Origin: Archangium sp.
Lineage (GTDB): Bacteria; Myxococcota; Myxococcia; Myxococcales; Myxococcaceae
Length of the DNA stretch: 17,434 bases
Assembly: GCA_016793585.1 (NCBI GenBank)
Contig: JAEUJR010000864.1
Coordinates: 1-17,434 of the forward strand
Direction of reading: 5' to 3'
Positions 15,001 through 17,434 of the stretch are shown here, in pieces (within the stretch, counting starts at the first letter, position 1; each line of letters begins with the position of its first letter). Under the pieces are notes generated by a model. That model did not search any database. It was not told the origin of the DNA and saw only the letters and a program-made list of their open reading frames with translations. The position numbers were made by a program, and so were the translations under genes.

Positions 15001-16586
15001 GTTCCGTGCAACGAGAGCCCGAGGTTGCCGAAGCCCTTCGTCGACAGCGTCACGTCGAGCTCGCGGCCATGCGTCGTCACCGCCGCGCGCAGCTCTTCGA
15101 ACGTCTGGGTGCCCAGCGTCAGCTTCGTCGCGAGCAGCGTTCCATCGGCGTCGAGCGGCTTCGTCACGTCGGGCACCGTCACGTCGACGACGAGCGACTT
15201 CGCCGCGAGCGTCGAGACGCGCAGGTCGTCGAGCTGCCCCTGTACGACGACCTTCGGGTGCCGCGTCGGCCCCGTCGCCTGCAGCGCGAGCGACCCTCTG
15301 CCCGAGAGCGGCGGCAGGTGCGTGCCGGTGAACTCCACCACCGTGGCGTCGAGCTTCGAGAGGTCTTGCGCGAGCAGCGCGCCCGAGAGGTTGAGCGTCG
15401 AGAGCGAGGCGCGGCCGCTCAACTTCACCTCGGCGCCCGGCACCTTCGCGAACAGCTTCTTCACCTGCGCCTGGCCGGCTTTCGCGGTCAGCTGCACGTC
15501 GGCCTGGCCGAGCGGCACGCCCTCGGGCGTCTTCCACGTCGCCTGCGCGTCGAGGTCTGCCGTCAGCTGCTCGAGCGCGAGGTTCGGCGCGCTGCCCTTC
15601 GCGGTGAGGCTGAGCCGTGACGACTTGCCGCCGACGAGCCACTCCGAGAGGTCGACGTCGTCGGCCGTCAGCTCGAACTTCGAAATCGACTTCGTCTCGA
15701 GGTCCCACGCGCCGGTGACGCTCAGCTTCGCCGTGCCACCGCTGGCCTCGAGCTTTGCGCCCTTCAGCGAGGCCTTGCCCGTCAGCACCACCGTCTGCCG
15801 CAGCGCGCTCGAGCCGGTGAGCGACTCCACGAGCGCTGGCGTGATGCGAACCTCGTCGACCTCTGAAGCGGTCTCGGGCCAGTCGAACGTGCCCTTCACG
15901 ACCTCGTCGGCGAAGTGCAGGTCGGTGAAGACATGCAGTGTGTCGGGCTTCGGGCTGGTGGTGTTGGCGGTGAGCGTGACGGGGCCCTTCACCGGGTCGG
16001 TGCCCAGCGCGGTCAGCTCGAGCGACGACACCACGGTGAGCGGCTGCGTGGTGACGACGGCCTTCGCCTTCGCGGCGAGCTGCTCGAGCCGCACCGTGCG
16101 CGTGCCGTCGGTGAACGAGGCGTCGCCTCCGACGAGCTCGACCCCTTCGACGGTGAGCTTCAGCGGTGAGCCCGGGCCGGTCGACGGCGTCTTCGACGCG
16201 ATGGCGCGCATGAAGTTGAGGCCACGCTCGTCCTGCACGAGCACCACGTGCGGCTGCTCGAGGCGCACGCGGCTGACGCGAAAATCCTTCCGCACGGCGG
16301 CGGCCACGTCGACGTCGAGCTCGGCACGCTTCACCGACATCACGAGCTCGCCTTCGGGCGTGTACAGCTCGAGCCCCTCGAGCACGAGGTGGCCGTCTTC
16401 GAAGTCGACGCGCTCGAACTCGAGCCGGCCCGCGACGGAGCCCTTCACCACCTGCACCACCTGCTCACGCAAGAACGCCTGGCCGCCGCTGCTGCGCAGC
16501 CACGCCACGGTCAGCAGCAACACGACGAGCACGAGCACCAGCAGCACCACCGACATGCGCCTGACGCGTCTGCCGAGGCTGGCCAT
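12087..16586 (-). CDS. tamB: TamB-like translocation and assembly module protein
   Basis: The 1499-residue product has an N-terminal membrane anchor (about residues 12-30) after a basic stretch. Over a thousand residues of repetitive beta structure follow (AsmA/TamB-like, for example VKGTFDWPETASEVDEVRIT). The C-terminus is a TamB/DUF490 domain (about the last 350 residues: LGGRIDVIGREFKVN, SDPSMSESDIYTLLATGRRDL, LSDSLYLGYV) ending in WSRDF. TamB spans the periplasm and works with TamA in outer-membrane protein insertion or in lipid transport. It is longer than E. coli TamB (1259 residues). The ATG at 16586 overlaps the TamA-like stop codon (TGATG) and has GGAGG seven bases upstream. The frame stays open further upstream to 17372, but that part is an out-of-frame reading of the TamA-like gene. 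Confidence 0.92.
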   Translation of the reverse strand: MASLGRRVRRMSVVLLVLVLVVLLLTVAWLRSSGGQAFLREQVVQVVKGSVAGRLEFERVDFEDGHLVLEGLELYTPEGELVMSVKRAELDVDVAAAVRKDFRVSRVRLEQPHVVLVQDERGLNFMRAIASKTPSTGPGSPLKLTVEGVELVGGDASFTDGTRTVRLEQLAAKAKAVVTTQPLTVVSSLELTALGTDPVKGPVTLTANTTSPKPDTLHVFTDLHFADEVVKGTFDWPETASEVDEVRITPALVESLTGSSALRQTVVLTGKASLKGAKLEASGGTAKLSVTGAWDLETKSISKFELTADDVDLSEWLVGGKSSRLSLTAKGSAPNLALEQLTADLDAQATWKTPEGVPLGQADVQLTAKAGQAQVKKLFAKVPGAEVKLSGRASLSTLNLSGALLAQDLSKLDATVVEFTGTHLPPLSGRGSLALQATGPTRHPKVVVQGQLDDLRVSTLAAKSLVVDVTVPDVTKPLDADGTLLATKLTLGTQTFEELRAAVTTHGRELDVTLSTKGFGNLGLSLHGTLDADSVGLAVSSLQLDTGVDRWTLSQPTRVEWQPSVSIAPLTLTAGRQELRLQGQLKGKTVKADVHAVDVDVGRLPKFLVPATLGLAGVVSLDASLDGALPVPNVVAKLNVKDGAVKGVTQLSGTVEGRFVDGRATGTATVGSSLGAIDGRFDVPVFALRDEQSDPLEVDADVRDVSLEAIQSWRAETWPVTGTLSGHLSVKGPANDPAITASVGSDRFTLTRTGELQQNLVLEPVVLTLATNDAGALTAKLEASTLGAVVTAALATPFTVPGLRRELPTFEALKTAPLTFDATVAGLALEKVKALGVKGFDDVTGRASLKAHVGGSLDDPKGQVTLDFERVNAAPLEDLDGTLVLTAGDTVTRLSGKGRMMGKPLYDLDLFVDTTLAKLEHVDALGAEHVTGRLSVMPLPLSRLLPKRDDEVMPTGAVSLDLDMKGTLDDPKLTIDGTVQGLSFGKVPLGQARLVSRTQGKGQSIGLTLKASGNSELRATGTVGVDLSIGSLRKGFALAAIPLDLSVGSKDFDLGFLSGVTPMVRIVGGQLTLSNFKVKGLAGNPDIGGEVAWKKGRLGLASYGDYRDIDLETVVSRERVEVQTLSVRAGGGGFAMNPLVAVRQPTGIWTFESSGTATRFPIVTDDQLLAILSVKYELAAEVSESSIELPKVSLSRVDVELPEVKRKDIQDLERPKDLVIVRGGRTIAGRRRGEAVKQVTGSSSMTVRAVIDAPRNIWLRSSDLNLELGLSEGFRVEYTGETQLFGEAQVLGGRIDVIGREFKVNRANTGGERSDSTVRFAGPAKQPYVNVTALHTNDREKVKVTVNVVGRGTDVVLKVSSDPSMSESDIYTLLATGRRDLRRSSGAITAEQAVSVIGSLAANQLKSALLKRLPIDIVDVVSIETGAEGLESTRVEVGKYLSDSLYLGYVGQPGANKARGESVHTGRLELQVSKDVSLQASGGVDAPAFGADIVWSRDF

Positions 16587-17434
16587 CAGAAGGCCTCCCC
16601 GATGGAGAGGTGCACGGTGCAGAGGTTGTCGGGCGCTCCGGAGTACGTGGTGGAGCCGGTGTTGCCGAGGTTGAAGAAGCAACCCGACTGCGAGACGTAC
16701 GCGGGCTTCGTCGGATCGTTCTGCAAGAGCGGCCCGCCGATGAAGGGCAACCGAAACGCGACGTCGCCACGAATGGGCCCGAGCGGCGTGCGGTACCGAA
16801 CGCCGACGCCGACGGCCGTGTAGAAGTCCTTCGAGAAGTCGGTGCCCGCGCCGAGCGGCTCGCTGGTGACGAGGCCGTTGTCGACGAAGAAGGCGAGCAC
16901 GAACGACTCGGTCAGCTCGAAGCGCAGCTCGGCCGAGAGCTCGAAGAGGCCGTTGCCGCCGATGGGCACCGTGGCGCCGAGGGCACCGGTGAGACAATTC
17001 CCCGCGGCGTCCTTCTGGCAGATGTGCACGCCGTCGGCGCCAATCTCGTTCGAGGGCAGCGGCCCGGTGCCCGTCTGAATCACCGCGAGCGGCGAGAGGC
17101 GACGCTGGTTGAAGCCGCGCATGTACGAGCCGCCCGAGAAGAACCGCGTCACGATGGGCGTCTCGCCTCCACCCAGACCAACCAGCGTGCCCGCCCGCGC
17201 CTTCCCGGCCAGCGTGAAGCGCCGCTCGGGGCCGAAGCTGAAGTAGCCGCGCACCTCGGGCACCAGCTTGAGGAACGGCGTGATTTGCGTGGTGCGTGAG
17301 AGCCCCGCCTGCCCGGTCGCGCCCACGTAGAAGCCCGATTTCGGCTCGAGCTTGTTGTCGCGGCGGTCCCACTCGGCGGTGACGTCGAGGAAGGCCAGCA
17401 GGCAGAGGTCATCGACGGTGGGAATGATGCGGCC
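16586..17434 (-). CDS. tamA: TamA-like Omp85 outer-membrane protein, C-terminal part (runs off the right edge)
   Basis: The visible 282 residues are the C-terminal barrel of an Omp85-family protein. The family pattern AEWDRRDNKLEPKSGFYVGA opens the barrel region. The lid-loop motif GGSYMRGF (compare RGF in BamA/TamA) and the late strand segment VGVGVRYRTPLGPIRGDVAF are present, and the protein ends in Phe. POTRA domains and the start are outside the window. The gene is directly upstream of and overlapping the TamB gene, which supports TamA over BamA. It would form the outer-membrane half of the TAM complex. A small insertion with Cys residues (GADGVHICQKDAAGNCLTG) is a surface-loop candidate. 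Confidence 0.88.
   Translation of the reverse strand, partial: GRIIPTVDDLCLLAFLDVTAEWDRRDNKLEPKSGFYVGATGQAGLSRTTQITPFLKLVPEVRGYFSFGPERRFTLAGKARAGTLVGLGGGETPIVTRFFSGGSYMRGFNQRRLSPLAVIQTGTGPLPSNEIGADGVHICQKDAAGNCLTGALGATVPIGGNGLFELSAELRFELTESFVLAFFVDNGLVTSEPLGAGTDFSKDFYTAVGVGVRYRTPLGPIRGDVAFRLPFIGGPLLQNDPTKPAYVSQSGCFFNLGNTGSTTYSGAPDNLCTVHLSIGEAF

Noticed and set aside
12957..15620. Long plus-strand open frame of 887 codons
   Set aside because: It lies fully antisense to tamB and encodes an Arg/Glu/Val/His-rich product without motifs. Long antisense frames are expected in GC-rich coding DNA.
16587..17372. Extension of the TamB reading frame by 262 residues upstream of 16586
   Set aside because: The extension is Arg/Ala-rich, has no domain character and is out of frame with the Omp85 barrel clearly encoded there. 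The ATG at 16586 has a Shine-Dalgarno and precedes a membrane anchor.

Overview
This is a GC-rich window with strong G/C preference at third codon positions. It carries the protein families of a predatory or soil Myxococcota (order Myxococcales): a Ser/Thr kinase with the myxobacterial HRDVSPHN catalytic loop, a TIGR02996-type repeat-companion protein, and a surface protein with an Asp-Ala-Gly linker and a MYXO-CTERM sorting tail. The assignment is inferred from these families and not from any marker gene. No RNA gene, insertion sequence or CRISPR array was seen.

Region 1 (1-4990) is a set of single genes. It holds the N-terminal part of a Ser/Thr protein kinase (minus, running off the left edge), a divergent small outer-membrane beta-barrel protein (plus), a beta-helix lipoprotein (minus), a TIGR02996/leucine-rich protein split by an apparent single-base frameshift near 3961 (minus), and a small DUF309 protein (plus).

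Region 2 (4971-7898, minus) is a compact four-gene operon: ECF sigma factor, zinc-finger anti-sigma factor, a CpxP/Spy-like periplasmic protein with a His/Met/Gly/Pro-rich segment, and a secreted lectin-fold MYXO-CTERM protein. This looks like an envelope or metal stress response. Upstream lies a 271-base stretch with promoter space and a possible gene remnant.

Region 3 (8170-17434, minus) is one nearly continuous run: an Omp85/TamA-like barrel (partial, off the right edge), a 1499-residue TamB-like translocation protein, a second ECF sigma factor, a second zinc-finger anti-sigma factor, a caspase-like peptidase fused to an outer-membrane beta-barrel, and a lipoprotein with repeated carboxypeptidase-regulatory-like domains. 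The four downstream genes overlap one another by 4 to 10 bases, so they are very probably co-translated. All predicted products act in or at the envelope.

The most interesting candidate system is this sigma / anti-sigma / secreted caspase-barrel / lipoprotein cassette directly downstream of tamAB. A plausible reading is a sigma-controlled envelope response whose output is a cell-surface or periplasmic caspase-fold protease. The functional link is inferred from gene order and predicted localisation only.
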